A stretch of 64,000 nucleotides of DNA from Gp6-AA40 sp035293405 (GCA_035293405.1 DATDOE010000013.1:18797-82796); one strand, 5' to 3'. Positions 8,686 through 16,398 are shown, counted from the stretch's first letter. Program-made: numbers and translations. The notes: a model not told the origin generated them from the sequence alone.

Positions 8686-9507
8686 CTATCTCGTCGAGCA
8701 CGGCGATGGGTCCCATTTGGAGCCGTTGGGCTCTTTCTTGAAATTGAGGCTGGTGATCCACGTCCGCGTCAGATAGGTCGGATCGTCCACGACCGTCGTG
8801 ATCACGAGCCACTGATCGCCGTTGGTCTGCTTGAGCAGATCCCAGTACTCCGTGAGCGTCGTCTTCTCGCTGTAGGGCACGCCGTTCTTGCGCAGGTAGC
8901 CGGGACGAAGACGCGTGGTCACCGTCTTGAGATTGCCGAATCGCTGCGACGGCGGAGGGAGAGGCTGGCCGCGGCGGCCCGGACGCGTCTCCCACTGCGC
9001 GGTAGTCTCTCCCTGCAGCGTCGGATCACCACCCGGAGATTTCCAGTCGCCGAAATGGAACAGGCGCGTCTGCCTGCCGGCGTCGGTGTCGACCTTGAGC
9101 GTGTTGTCGTCCTGCCACGTGATGTTCAGACGGCCCGGAATGCGCATCAGCCCGGGCGCGCCGTAGGCCTTGCACTGTTCGCCTGCCGCTTCGTCTTTGA
9201 CCGGATCCCAGGCGTCGCCAACCTTCCGTGCCCCGGCGTTGATCGGGATGCTGATGTAGTCGCCCTTCGGAGCGGTGACCATCCGCCAGCGCCAGTCTTC
9301 AGTGATGACCGACACCCAATAGCCGGTGAGATCAATCGGCGCGGCCGCCTTCGGCGTGGGCGGAGTTTCAGGGGCCGGAGGTGTCTGTGCGCCACGTCCT
9401 CGTGCGGGAGGCGGCGCCGCTGGCCCTTGCGCCGCGAGACCTCGAGGCGCGGCATCGAGTGAGATCGCCAGCGTGAGCGAGGTCGCCACCGCCGCGAATC
9501 CGAGCAT
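8686..9507 (-). CDS. Secreted acidobacterial protein of unknown function
   Basis: 273 residues from ATG 9507 (MLGFAAVATSLTLAISLDAA, a good signal peptide). The ATG at 9543 lies in repetitive 'ttccacttttcac' text and would add an unnatural leader. A Pro/Ala-rich linker (about residues 25-55) precedes a domain with LTGYWVSVITEDWRWRM, ISIPIN, GYLRKNGVPYSEKTTLTEYW and VDDPTYLTRTW. These match the NGVPxS...T..E and DP.Y patterns of the proteins at 7626 and 39035, so it is a divergent relative. Function unknown. It lies between the 7626 and 9547 genes on the same strand, probably in one transcript. Confidence 0.8.
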   Translation of the reverse strand: MLGFAAVATSLTLAISLDAAPRGLAAQGPAAPPPARGRGAQTPPAPETPPTPKAAAPIDLTGYWVSVITEDWRWRMVTAPKGDYISIPINAGARKVGDAWDPVKDEAAGEQCKAYGAPGLMRIPGRLNITWQDDNTLKVDTDAGRQTRLFHFGDWKSPGGDPTLQGETTAQWETRPGRRGQPLPPPSQRFGNLKTVTTRLRPGYLRKNGVPYSEKTTLTEYWDLLKQTNGDQWLVITTVVDDPTYLTRTWITSLNFKKEPNGSKWDPSPCSTR

Positions 9508-9546
9508 CCGCCCTGCACTCACTTCGCACTTCACACTTTCCACTTT

Positions 9547-10569
9547 TCACTTTCCACCGAGGCTCCTGTACGCCGCCTCGATGAACCTGTCGGTCGTCCA
9601 GGCGCCTGTGTTCGATCCGTAGCGACGACGGAAGCCCTTCACAGGATCGGCCTTCTTCACCTGCTCGAGCGTCATCCCCTTTGCGATCAGGTCCTGGATG
9701 CGATCGCGCACGATCGTGACCATGTCCCGATAGTCGACGACATCGGCCTCATGACTGAGGAGCCCGTGGCCGGGCACCACGAGAGTGCCGCCCTCCTGCC
9801 AGGTGAGGGGAACTGGGGGAACGGTGATCTGGATGATGCGGTTCAGGCTGTCGATGATGCCCTGAAGGCTGCCGCCCTTCTCGAGATCGATGACCGGGAA
9901 TCGCGTCTGATCGAAGACGTCGCCGACGACGAGCACATCCGAGCGGCGGAAGAACACGATGCTGTCACCGTCGGAGTGCGCCTCTGGCTGATACATGGTG
10001 ATGACCGCTTCGCCGTTGAAGTAGAGATCCTTCTGCGCTTCCTCGAGCGCCGACGAGTAGGTCACGGTGGGCCATGAGCCAAAAGGAAATGCGGATTTCT
10101 CCCCCGTGGGCGCGGTCATCCTCGACTGCACGTTTTCTTCGGCGAGGATGGGCGCGCGGCCGCCCGCGGCCCCGATCTCGTTCAGCCCGCCGGTTGGAAT
10201 CACCGACTGACCCGCCGCGGACACCTTGTCGTTGCCGCCGACATGGTCGGGCTCTGCGCTGGTGTTGATGATGTACCGAATCGGCTGGCGGGTCAGCTTC
10301 CGAATCTCGGCCACCACGTGATCGGCCTTGTCGGCGGATCCCGTGTCGACGACGACCGCGCCGTCAGGTCCGAGCTGCACGGCCACGTTGGAGCCAGCGC
10401 CGGCGATGACGTAGAACTGCGGGCGGACCTGAATGACCTCGAGCGCGGTGCTCTCGGCCGCCGGCTTCTGTTGCGCCGCTGTGCGCGTCATGGCGCCAGC
10501 GGCGAGCCACGCCCCGGCCGCGATCAGGCACGCCGCGCGGAAGGACTGACGGCGAAAGGTTCGTCTCAT
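9547..10569 (-). CDS. Secreted MBL-fold protein with degenerate metal site
   Basis: 340 residues with a signal peptide (FRAACLIAAGAWLAAGAMTRTAAQ). The MBL fold shows in VVVDTGSADKADHVVAEI, INTSAEPDHVGGN, EAHSDGDS, VVGDVFD and VVPGHG. In active metallohydrolases the first motif is H-x-H-x-D-H. Here it reads S-A-E-P-D-H, so both leading His ligands are lost while the D-H pair and the later His/Asp ligands remain. It could bind one metal or be a non-hydrolytic scaffold. The C-terminal half of the fusion protein at 39035 is a close homologue with the same substitution, so this is a family feature and not decay. Confidence 0.85.
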   Translation of the reverse strand: MRRTFRRQSFRAACLIAAGAWLAAGAMTRTAAQQKPAAESTALEVIQVRPQFYVIAGAGSNVAVQLGPDGAVVVDTGSADKADHVVAEIRKLTRQPIRYIINTSAEPDHVGGNDKVSAAGQSVIPTGGLNEIGAAGGRAPILAEENVQSRMTAPTGEKSAFPFGSWPTVTYSSALEEAQKDLYFNGEAVITMYQPEAHSDGDSIVFFRRSDVLVVGDVFDQTRFPVIDLEKGGSLQGIIDSLNRIIQITVPPVPLTWQEGGTLVVPGHGLLSHEADVVDYRDMVTIVRDRIQDLIAKGMTLEQVKKADPVKGFRRRYGSNTGAWTTDRFIEAAYRSLGGK

Positions 10570-10753
10570 CGGAGGTTTATTGTAGCCAAGTCCCGGGCGC
10601 CTCCTCGTGGCGCACGGCCAGCACGCGCTTTGCTCTGATCACTGCCCGACGGCCCATTTGGGCCAATTCCCCCGATCGCGCGGTCACCGCGATGACAGAA
10701 CCGTCGCCGGACCGCCAGGTTCGTATGTTCGGGATCGTGCAGGAGGTAGTGCA

Positions 10754-11635
10754 ATGATTCGTCACGCTGCGGCCGTCGTCGTCGCTCTTTGTGTGAGTAC
10801 CACGCCGCTCCACGCGCAGACCACGAAGCTGACGGTGAGCGGGGCTGCCAACGTCCACAAGTCCCCGAGCCAGGCCAGCCCGGTGATCGGTAAGGCCGCG
10901 GCAGGTACGGCGCTGGTCGTGACCCGCGAGGTTGGCGACTGGGTCAAGGTGTCGTGGCCGGCCGCGCCGGATGGCATCGGCTACGTGCGCGTGAACGCCG
11001 GAACGATCGCGCGTGGCGGCGGCGCCGCGCCGGCCGTCAACCGAACCGCCGCGGCATCCGCCTCGCCGGCGCCGGTGGCCGCATCCTCGGCGTCGGTGGC
11101 CGCGCGTGCCGAGCAGGCACCCGTCGCCAGGCCGTCCGCGCCGTCCGCGGCTCGCACCCTCTACGTCGCGCCGACACACATCATCGGCGTGGGCGCGCGG
11201 GCAGGCGGCTCGACGATGGGGTTTGGCGCCAGCACGCGCGCCTGGTCACGTCGTCGGCTTGGCGCGCAGCTCGAGGTGTCGCGCTACGGGATGAACAGCC
11301 CGGTGATGCTCGGACGCTCGACGACCACCGACATCGCACCGAGCCTGCTCTATTCGATGCGCGACCACGTCAGTGACTATCTGTGGGTGCGGCCGTACGT
11401 CGGCCTCGGCGCGCACGTGAGCCACTCGACGCTCACCGGGTCCACGCCTGGATTCGCCTTCACGGCGAACACCGTCGGCGCGCGCGTGTTCGGGGGCGGC
11501 GAGCTCGCGTTCTCCAGCCTGCCGCATTTCGCGGTCAGCGCGGACCTCGGCTACTACCATCTTCCGACGCCGTTTGAAGGGTTCGAGCCCGGTGGGATCG
11601 GCCTCGCGATCTCCGGTCACTGGTACGTGAAATAA
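10754..11635 (+). CDS. SH3-domain secreted protein with outer-membrane barrel-like C-terminus
   Basis: 293 residues. ATG 10754 is fixed by AGGAGGT at 10741-10747; the open frame back to 10607 is not coding. A signal peptide (MIRHAAAVVVALCVSTTPLHA) is followed by a bacterial SH3-like domain (residues 25-85: ANVHKSPSQASPVIGKAAAG ... GDWVKVSWP), an Ala/Pro linker, and a C-terminal part with alternating polar and aromatic strands (GASTRAWSRRRLGAQLEVSR, WVRPYVGLGAHVSHS) ending SGHWYVK, typical of a small outer-membrane barrel. It may link peptidoglycan or another envelope polymer to the outer membrane; this is inference. Confidence 0.8.
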   Translation: MIRHAAAVVVALCVSTTPLHAQTTKLTVSGAANVHKSPSQASPVIGKAAAGTALVVTREVGDWVKVSWPAAPDGIGYVRVNAGTIARGGGAAPAVNRTAAASASPAPVAASSASVAARAEQAPVARPSAPSAARTLYVAPTHIIGVGARAGGSTMGFGASTRAWSRRRLGAQLEVSRYGMNSPVMLGRSTTTDIAPSLLYSMRDHVSDYLWVRPYVGLGAHVSHSTLTGSTPGFAFTANTVGARVFGGGELAFSSLPHFAVSADLGYYHLPTPFEGFEPGGIGLAISGHWYVK

Positions 11636-11637
11636 GA

Positions 11638-11830
11638 GAGCTCCCAACTCCCGACTCGACACCCGAGCCAACTCCCAACGAAGACTCGAGAGCTCCCAAC
11701 GGAGCGCTCGGGTCCATCTCTCAACCCCCAATCCGATACCCGAGCCAACTCCCCCGCCGTCGCACGCACGAGCCCCGCGCGCTTCGGCGCGGGAAGTTGG
11801 GTTCACCCCGGCGGGTTGGGAGTTGCCTGC
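11638..11830. repeat. Intergenic 'actcccaac' word repeat block
   Basis: The gap of about 310 bases between genes is largely made of CCAACTCCC words (for example 11644, 11668, 11752) with an inverted GGGTTGGGAGTTG near 11815-11827. It also contains the hairpin GCCCCGCGCGCTTCGGCGCGGG (about 11771-11792). It resembles the element at 7520-7620. No ORF with coding character was seen. The last 110 bases hold the promoter region of the next gene. Confidence 0.65.
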
Positions 11831-11946
11831 GTGCATGGCACTTCACAGATGTGCCTGCTTCCCTGTCCGACCGTTTACGCGGCGGACGCCGGCCCGTCTT
11901 ATCTCATGACGACCGGTATGAATAACACCGATAAGGAGAAGCAGTC

Positions 11947-12294
11947 ATGAGTCAATCACGAGTCCTCCTGGCGCTGCTGGCCGCGGGATCGATCCTGGCG
12001 ATCGACACGACCGCACTGGCGCAGGAGACGGCAACGACCCAGGAACGTCATGAACGGCGCGACCGTCCGGATCATCGCCGAGCCGATCGACCCGCGCGGC
12101 CCGAGCGACCGGAACGACGCGATCGGCCGGAGCGCCCCGTGCGGCCGGAACGCCCGGAGAGACCAGAGCGCGCGGAGCGGCCGGAACGGCCGGAGCGTCC
12201 CGAGCGGCCGGAGCGCCCGGAGCGGCCGGACCGCCCGGAGAGGCCGGAGCGCCCGGAGAGACCCGAACGTCCGGAACGTTCGGCTCGGAGCTGA
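11947..12294 (+). CDS. Small secreted protein of Pro-Glu-Arg-Pro repeats
   Basis: 115 residues. The plus strand is chosen because AAGGAG (11933-11938) stands eight bases before the ATG and the first 26 residues are a signal peptide (MSQSRVLLALLAAGSILAID, ending near ALAQE). The rest is nearly all Arg, Pro, Glu and Asp in PERPERPERP runs. Such a chain should be disordered and highly charged; it may bind a polymer or membrane surface. The protein at 15091-15933 ends in a similar tail, so the cluster carries two such proteins. Repetition keeps the minus frames open too, but these lack a signal peptide. Confidence 0.6.
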   Translation: MSQSRVLLALLAAGSILAIDTTALAQETATTQERHERRDRPDHRRADRPARPERPERRDRPERPVRPERPERPERAERPERPERPERPERPERPDRPERPERPERPERPERSARS

Positions 12295-12296
12295 CA

Positions 12297-13259
12297 ATGC
12301 GACGATTCGTAGAGGCGGGTCTTGAGACCCGCCTCACTCCTCAGACCCGCTATACGCTCTGCGCACTGTGGGCGATGGCGATGCTCGCGGCAACGCCGGC
12401 GGTCTCGCGTGCCGCAGACGAATGGCAGGTCGGAACCGCGCCGAGCTTTTCGAGCGGCAAGTACGGCACCGATACGCGCACGGAAGTACTCCACACGCCG
12501 ATCACCGCTCGCCGGCTGTTCGACGATGGGGATCTCACGCTCGTGTTTCCATTCACCTGCATCTGGGGAGACAGCGGTGTGACCGTCGTCAACGGCACAC
12601 CCGTGCGGACCGAACGAATCGGGAGCAGCGGGTCGAGCACCGGCACGACGACGGACCGATCCACTGATGCGGCGAGGGATGGACGCACCGGCACGAGCGC
12701 TCCAGCAGGCCGCACGACCGCCGATGTCGCCGCCCCGCCGGATGCGAGCGCAGTCGGGACCAGCGTCTCCGCGTGCGGTATGGGCGACATCGTCGTGCGA
12801 GGCCGCTACTACCTCCTCGATGAGCGAGCATGGATGCCGACGATCGCCGTGCGCGCGCACGTGAAAGCACCGACGGCCAGCGCCGAGCGCGGCCTTGGAA
12901 CGGGCCGGCCTGACGAGGGTCTGGCACTCGAAGTCAGCCGAACGCTCGCCGGTGGGTTCATGGCCATGGTGGATGGTGGATACACCGTCATCGGTAAACC
13001 CGTGGGCGAAGACTTCGAGAACAGCTGGTGGTACGACGTCGGCGTCGGGCAGAACCTCGCCGGCGGCGCGGCAAATCTGAGTGTCTTCTTCTCGGAGTAC
13101 CGCGCCATCGTGCCCGGCTTCGCCAACGCGCGAGACATCCTCGTGGCGCTGAGCGTGAAAGGCTCGAGCGGCTGGCGGATTCAGGTGTCGGGACAGCGCG
13201 GGCTGTCAGAGGGAGCGCCGGATCACGGGATCACGTTCAGCGCGGGTCGGCGGTTCTAG
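12297..13259 (+). CDS. Putative outer-membrane barrel protein
   Basis: 320 residues from ATG 12297, three bases after the preceding stop. The mature part starts near AADEWQVGTAPSF and has strand-like segments (GDLTLVFPFTCIW, DIVVRGRYYLLDE, TIAVRAHVKAPT, WWYDVGVGQNL) ending GITFSAGRRF, consistent with an outer-membrane barrel. A low-complexity Gly/Ser/Thr loop (residues 108-150) is unusual. The first 26 residues include the translation of a palindromic repeat (12309-12335), so the signal sequence was lengthened by the insertion or translation begins at ATG 12375. Gene order suggests co-expression with the ECF sigma gene. Confidence 0.72.
   Translation: MRRFVEAGLETRLTPQTRYTLCALWAMAMLAATPAVSRAADEWQVGTAPSFSSGKYGTDTRTEVLHTPITARRLFDDGDLTLVFPFTCIWGDSGVTVVNGTPVRTERIGSSGSSTGTTTDRSTDAARDGRTGTSAPAGRTTADVAAPPDASAVGTSVSACGMGDIVVRGRYYLLDERAWMPTIAVRAHVKAPTASAERGLGTGRPDEGLALEVSRTLAGGFMAMVDGGYTVIGKPVGEDFENSWWYDVGVGQNLAGGAANLSVFFSEYRAIVPGFANARDILVALSVKGSSGWRIQVSGQRGLSEGAPDHGITFSAGRRF
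12309..12335. repeat. Palindromic repeat inside the 5' end of a gene
   Basis: GAGGCGGGTCT-TG-AGACCCGCCTC, preceded by GTA. The same GGCGGGTCTTNAGACCCGCC core occurs at 24812-24842. It is translated in frame as part of the leader of the 12297 gene. Confidence 0.8.
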
Positions 13260-13265
13260 GCACTG

Positions 13266-13853
13266 ATGGCATCGGACGACGCTCGCGACGACGCGGCGCT
13301 CGTTCGAGCGTCACTCCGTGGGGACCAGGAGGCGTTCGGTGTGCTGGTGTCACGCCACGCGCGCTCGATCATCAGCGTGACCACGCGGATGCTGGGACCA
13401 ACGGCCGATGCGGAGGACGTCGCGCAGGAGACGTTCGTTGCGGCGTACAAGGCGCTCTCGAGCTTTCAGTTCGATGCCAGGTTCTCGACGTGGCTGTATC
13501 GAATTGCCGTGAACAAGTGCAAGGACGCGCTGAGGTCCCGCCGGCCCGGCCTCGTGTCCCTCGATGCGGTCAACGACGAGGGCACGTCTGCATGGGAAGT
13601 CGCCGATGAACAAACGCCACACTGGGAGCTCGAGCAGGTGGAGCTGGCATGGGCGCTCGACAAAGGGATCCAGGCGCTGCCGCCGCTCTACCGGGAGTCG
13701 TTCGTGCTCAAGCACGTGGAAGGCCTCGGCTACGACGAGATGAGCGCCATCCTGGGCGTGCATCGCGACACCCTCAAGATGCGCGTCTACAAGGCTCGTA
13801 CCCTTCTGTGCCAGTCGCTGGCACACTTGGATCGCGACAAGGTGCGAACGTAG
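13266..13853 (+). CDS. ECF-type RNA polymerase sigma factor
   Basis: 195 residues with sigma-70 region 2 (GDQEAFGVLVSRHARSIISV ... DAEDVAQETFVAAYKAL ... STWLYRIAVNKCKDALR) and region 4 (LPPLYRESFVLKHVEGLGYD ... VHRDTLKMRVYKARTLL). It belongs to the RpoE-like ECF group. The next gene codes for a membrane protein with an anti-sigma-like cytoplasmic part, as expected for a sigma/anti-sigma pair. The targets cannot be read from the sequence; the flanking envelope proteins are likely members of its regulon. Confidence 0.92.
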   Translation: MASDDARDDAALVRASLRGDQEAFGVLVSRHARSIISVTTRMLGPTADAEDVAQETFVAAYKALSSFQFDARFSTWLYRIAVNKCKDALRSRRPGLVSLDAVNDEGTSAWEVADEQTPHWELEQVELAWALDKGIQALPPLYRESFVLKHVEGLGYDEMSAILGVHRDTLKMRVYKARTLLCQSLAHLDRDKVRT

Positions 13854-13910
13854 TGTCCGGCTTCCTTGGCCACCGAAGCGCGAAGCGCGAAGGTGGCAGC
13901 CGGACCGTGG
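13854..13910. repeat. Degenerate REP-like palindrome
   Basis: TGTCCGGCTTCC ... GGCAGCCGGACCGTGG: a long-loop form of the GTGTCCGGCTT/AGCCGGAC family, sitting between the sigma factor stop and the ribosome site of the next gene. Confidence 0.6.
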
Positions 13911-13928
13911 AACATGAAGGATCTTGAT

Positions 13929-14621
13929 ATGACCGGCCCTGAACTGCTCGTGCAGCGGTTTGTCGACCAGGAGCTCTCCGCGGAAGAGCGGGTGACGCTG
14001 CTGGTACGTCTCGGCCACGATGAGGCGCTCCGCCACCGGCTGATCGAGCTTGAAGAGCTGCTGCTCGATGTCGACCGCCTTCCGCGGCCCGCAGTTCCAG
14101 ATGGATTCGTCGCGCGTGTGATGGAACGGACCGCATCGCCCGCCACGCCCGTCTGGACGCGACTGATCGAGGCGCTCTGGGCGCCTCGGGCGCTGCAATG
14201 GAATCTGGCCAGCGCGATAGCCGTGGCGTGTGTCGCGTTGCTCCTCGTCTCGGTGCTGGTGCGTCGTGGATCGTCACCACGATCGGCATCTCCGCCGCCC
14301 GATGCTGTCGCCGTCTCGGCGCCAGTGGCGCCAGCGACGCCCGTGCTCGTTCGACTCGTGGTGGTGCAGCCCGGCGCGCGAACAGTGCAGGCCGCCGGTG
14401 ACTTCAATGGGTGGAACCCCACGCGCACGCCCCTCGAGCAGGTATCGAGCGGCGCCTGGACGGTGACGATCCCGCTCGAGCCCGGACGCTACGAGTACAT
14501 GTTCGTCATCGACGGCCGGCAGTGGATCGCCGACCCCTTCGCGGTCGAGCACAACGACGACGGCTTTGGAGCCCGCAACGCGGTGCTCGAGGTGAGACCG
14601 CTGGCGGGGGCCGCACTGTGA
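13929..14621 (+). CDS. Anti-sigma-like membrane protein with C-terminal CBM48 domain
   Basis: 230 residues. ATG 13929 is chosen because AAGGA stands eight bases upstream; the open frame further upstream is repeat sequence. The N-terminal 65 residues (LLVQRFVDQELSAEERVTLL) are a helical anti-sigma-like region without a zinc motif. One membrane helix follows (about residues 93-112, NLASAIAVACVALLLVSVLV), then a linker and an isoamylase/AMPK glycogen-binding-type CBM48 domain (GDFNGWNP ... YEYMFVIDGRQWIADP ... NDDGFGARNAVLEV). The CBM48 would lie outside the cytoplasm. An anti-sigma factor that senses a glucan is an attractive but unproved reading. Confidence 0.78.
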   Translation: MTGPELLVQRFVDQELSAEERVTLLVRLGHDEALRHRLIELEELLLDVDRLPRPAVPDGFVARVMERTASPATPVWTRLIEALWAPRALQWNLASAIAVACVALLLVSVLVRRGSSPRSASPPPDAVAVSAPVAPATPVLVRLVVVQPGARTVQAAGDFNGWNPTRTPLEQVSSGAWTVTIPLEPGRYEYMFVIDGRQWIADPFAVEHNDDGFGARNAVLEVRPLAGAAL

Positions 14622-14663
14622 ACGGTTGCATGAGTGGGACGTGTCGACTAGTCTCCAGACCCA

Positions 14664-15086
14664 ATGCGTCTGCCGTCGATGCCGCTCGCCGTGTCCGGCC
14701 TCAGGCGGACGCTCGTAGTGTCCGGCTTCAGCCGGACCGTATGGATTACTGCCTTCGCGGTGGTCAGCGCATCATGCGCCACGACGAGGCCAGCGGCGCC
14801 GGCGGTCACGCCCTCAGGCGTGCGCTTCGTGCTGATTCATCCCGGCGCGCGCAGCGTGGCACTGGCCGGCAGCTTCAACCAGTGGTCGGCGTCGTCGGAT
14901 CTGCTCACGCGCGATCCTCGCCGGGGCGCGTGGACCATCGTCGTGACACTGCCGCCTGGAGAGCATCTCTTCATGTACGTCGTCGATGGCTCGCAGTGGA
15001 TCAGTCCGCCGCTGGCCGCCGACTACGTGGACGATGGGTTCGGCGCGAAGAATGGAGTGGTCGTTGTCCCGCCCATTGAGCAGTAG
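14664..15086 (+). CDS. CBM48-domain lipoprotein
   Basis: 140 residues. The leader ends in a lipobox-like VVSASC, so Cys38 is the likely lipidation site. The mature part is one CBM48 domain (FVLIHPGARSVALAGSFNQW ... LFMYVVDGSQWISPP ... VDDGFGAKNGVVVV), clearly homologous to the C-terminus of the preceding gene; the pair arose by duplication. Residues 10-26 (SGLRRTLVVSGFSRTV) are the translation of two tandem palindromic repeat copies, so the n-region of the signal peptide is repeat-derived. Likely tethered in the envelope, possibly binding the same ligand as its neighbour. Confidence 0.75.
   Translation: MRLPSMPLAVSGLRRTLVVSGFSRTVWITAFAVVSASCATTRPAAPAVTPSGVRFVLIHPGARSVALAGSFNQWSASSDLLTRDPRRGAWTIVVTLPPGEHLFMYVVDGSQWISPPLAADYVDDGFGAKNGVVVVPPIEQ
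14691..14740. repeat. Two tandem REP-like palindromes within a coding region
   Basis: GTGTCCGGCCTCAGGCGGACGC followed by GTAGTGTCCGGCTTCAGCCGGACCGT. The second copy is a perfect GTCCGGCT-TC-AGCCGGAC palindrome. Both are read in frame within the signal peptide of the lipoprotein gene. Confidence 0.85.
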
Positions 15087-15090
15087 ACGC

Positions 15091-15933
15091 ATGAGACCGG
15101 CGTCATCGGTGATCGCGTTTGTACTGGTCGCGCTGTCCGGCCTGGTTGGGGCCGATCTGTGTGCCGCCCAGTCCGTCTCGGTCTCGGAACGGGACGCGCT
15201 CGTCCGCCTCCGTGTCGATCGCGGGGGGCAGGCGTCGGATGTGGATGCGCTCATCCGAGTGGCCGACGAGTCGGCAGCAAGAGGGCTGCCCTCCGCCCCA
15301 TTGACGAACAAGATTCGCGAAGGACTGGCCAAGGGTGCGGACCCGAAGCGGATCGACGCCGTGATTCGTCAGATGGCGACGCACCTCGAGACGGCCGACC
15401 AGTTGGTGCGCGAGGTCGACGCCACGGCGTCTGGTGCGGGACGCGAGGCATCGGTCACGCTCCTGGCGGAGTCATTCGGAGGCGGCCTCACGCCCGGCGA
15501 CGTTCGTGAGCTCCGCCGCCTGGCGCAGCCATCCGGAAAGCCGCCGTTGTCGCTCGAGGGACTGGCCAGTGCGGCCAAGGGGCTTTCCTTCATCAGGGAG
15601 GCCAGGCTGCCGGTGACCGAGGGCACCGCGGTGGTGGCCGAGGCCGTGCGGCAGGGATTCCGCGCTCACGAAGTGCTCGACCTCGGACGCGAGATCAAGC
15701 GCCGCGAGCGTGACTACCAGGCCGGCCGCGCGACGTTGCGTGCGTTGCGCGACGCCATCGCGCGCGGCGATCGCCCCGAGCAACTGTTTCGTGACACGCG
15801 CACCGACGCTGTCGAGCGGCCCGCGGCCACGCGGCCAGAGGCGCCAGTGGAGCAACCGGAACGCCCGGGCCGTCCCGAAGCGCCGCAGCGGCCAGAAAGG
15901 CCGGAGCGAGCCGAGCCGACACGTGTTCGGTAG
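15091..15933 (+). CDS. Secreted protein with charged Pro/Arg/Glu-rich tail
   Basis: 280 residues from ATG 15091, four bases after the lipoprotein stop. A signal peptide (MRPASSVIAFVLVALSGLVG, cleavage near CAAQS) is followed by a mostly helical body of about 210 residues with repeated EGL/AKG and REIKRRERDY segments. The C-terminal tail from about residue 245 is low complexity, RPEAPVEQPERPGRPEAPQR and more, echoing the small protein at 11947. Family not recognised. Position at the end of the sigma/CBM48 cluster suggests a shared envelope process. Confidence 0.75.
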   Translation: MRPASSVIAFVLVALSGLVGADLCAAQSVSVSERDALVRLRVDRGGQASDVDALIRVADESAARGLPSAPLTNKIREGLAKGADPKRIDAVIRQMATHLETADQLVREVDATASGAGREASVTLLAESFGGGLTPGDVRELRRLAQPSGKPPLSLEGLASAAKGLSFIREARLPVTEGTAVVAEAVRQGFRAHEVLDLGREIKRRERDYQAGRATLRALRDAIARGDRPEQLFRDTRTDAVERPAATRPEAPVEQPERPGRPEAPQRPERPERAEPTRVR

Positions 15934-15940
15934 ACAACGT

Positions 15941-16065
15941 GTAACTCACAACTCAAAACGCAAAACTCAAACAATGAATCCGGGGCAGAAGCGCGGCCCT
16001 GTCTACGTTGTTGCTGCGAATCGACTCAGTGTTTGAGTTTTGAGTCTTGCGTTTTGAGTTACGTA
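15941..16065. repeat. Inverted pair of 'aactcaaaacgc' words
   Basis: GTAACTCACAACTCAAAACGCAAAACTCAAACA at the left is the near reverse complement of TGTTTGAGTTTTGAGTCTTGCGTTTTGAGTTAC at the right, separated by about 55 bases. AT content is far above that of the flanks. The right arm supplies the stop codon of the decayed cytochrome b fragment. Confidence 0.8.
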
Positions 16066-16274
16066 GATTTCCACCCAGTCCACATCGACGCAAAGTTGCT
16101 CCACCCGTGCAGCGCCACCATCACGAGGTGGCCGGGGATGAATCCCAGAAGGCCGCACATCGCCGCGAAATGCCAGATGCGTGTGAGGCGGAACCCACCG
16201 AGCCATCCGCCCAGGCGCAGGGCGGGCGGCGGCACGAAGAGATCGGTTTGTGGAAGCTTGCCGGAAGCACCTCT
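16059..16274 (-). pseudogene. C-terminal remnant of a cytochrome b subunit
   Basis: A minus-strand frame bounded upstream by a TAG (16275-16277) and ending in TAA (16059-16061) encodes about 70 residues: LFVPPPALRLGGWLGGFRLT, RIWHFAAMCGLLGFIPGHLV and MVALHGWSNFASMWTGW. The spacing of the two His residues in two hydrophobic segments and the SMWTGW ending resemble the last helices of Ni/Fe-hydrogenase or thiosulfate-reductase cytochrome b (b561 type). There is no start codon and no N-terminal half, so it is a truncated relic. Assignment is from residue pattern only. Confidence 0.6.
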
Positions 16275-16398
16275 CTATTCCGCACAACCTCTTCTACGGC
16301 TGTCGTGTCGCGCCGGATTGCGCAATCCGGAATCGCGGCTCGCCCGTAGGAACGAAACAGAGCGCGCCACCCGGCGCCTGTTGAAAGGACGAGAGAAC

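Noticed and set aside
12100..12290. CRISPR-like short tandem repeats
   Set aside because: The repeat is a codon-based Pro-Glu-Arg-Pro pattern with no spacers.
12072..12860. Long minus-strand ORF across the Pro-Glu-Arg repeat and barrel genes
   Set aside because: The repeat keeps all frames open; there is no signal peptide or family pattern, and the plus strand has a good ribosome site.
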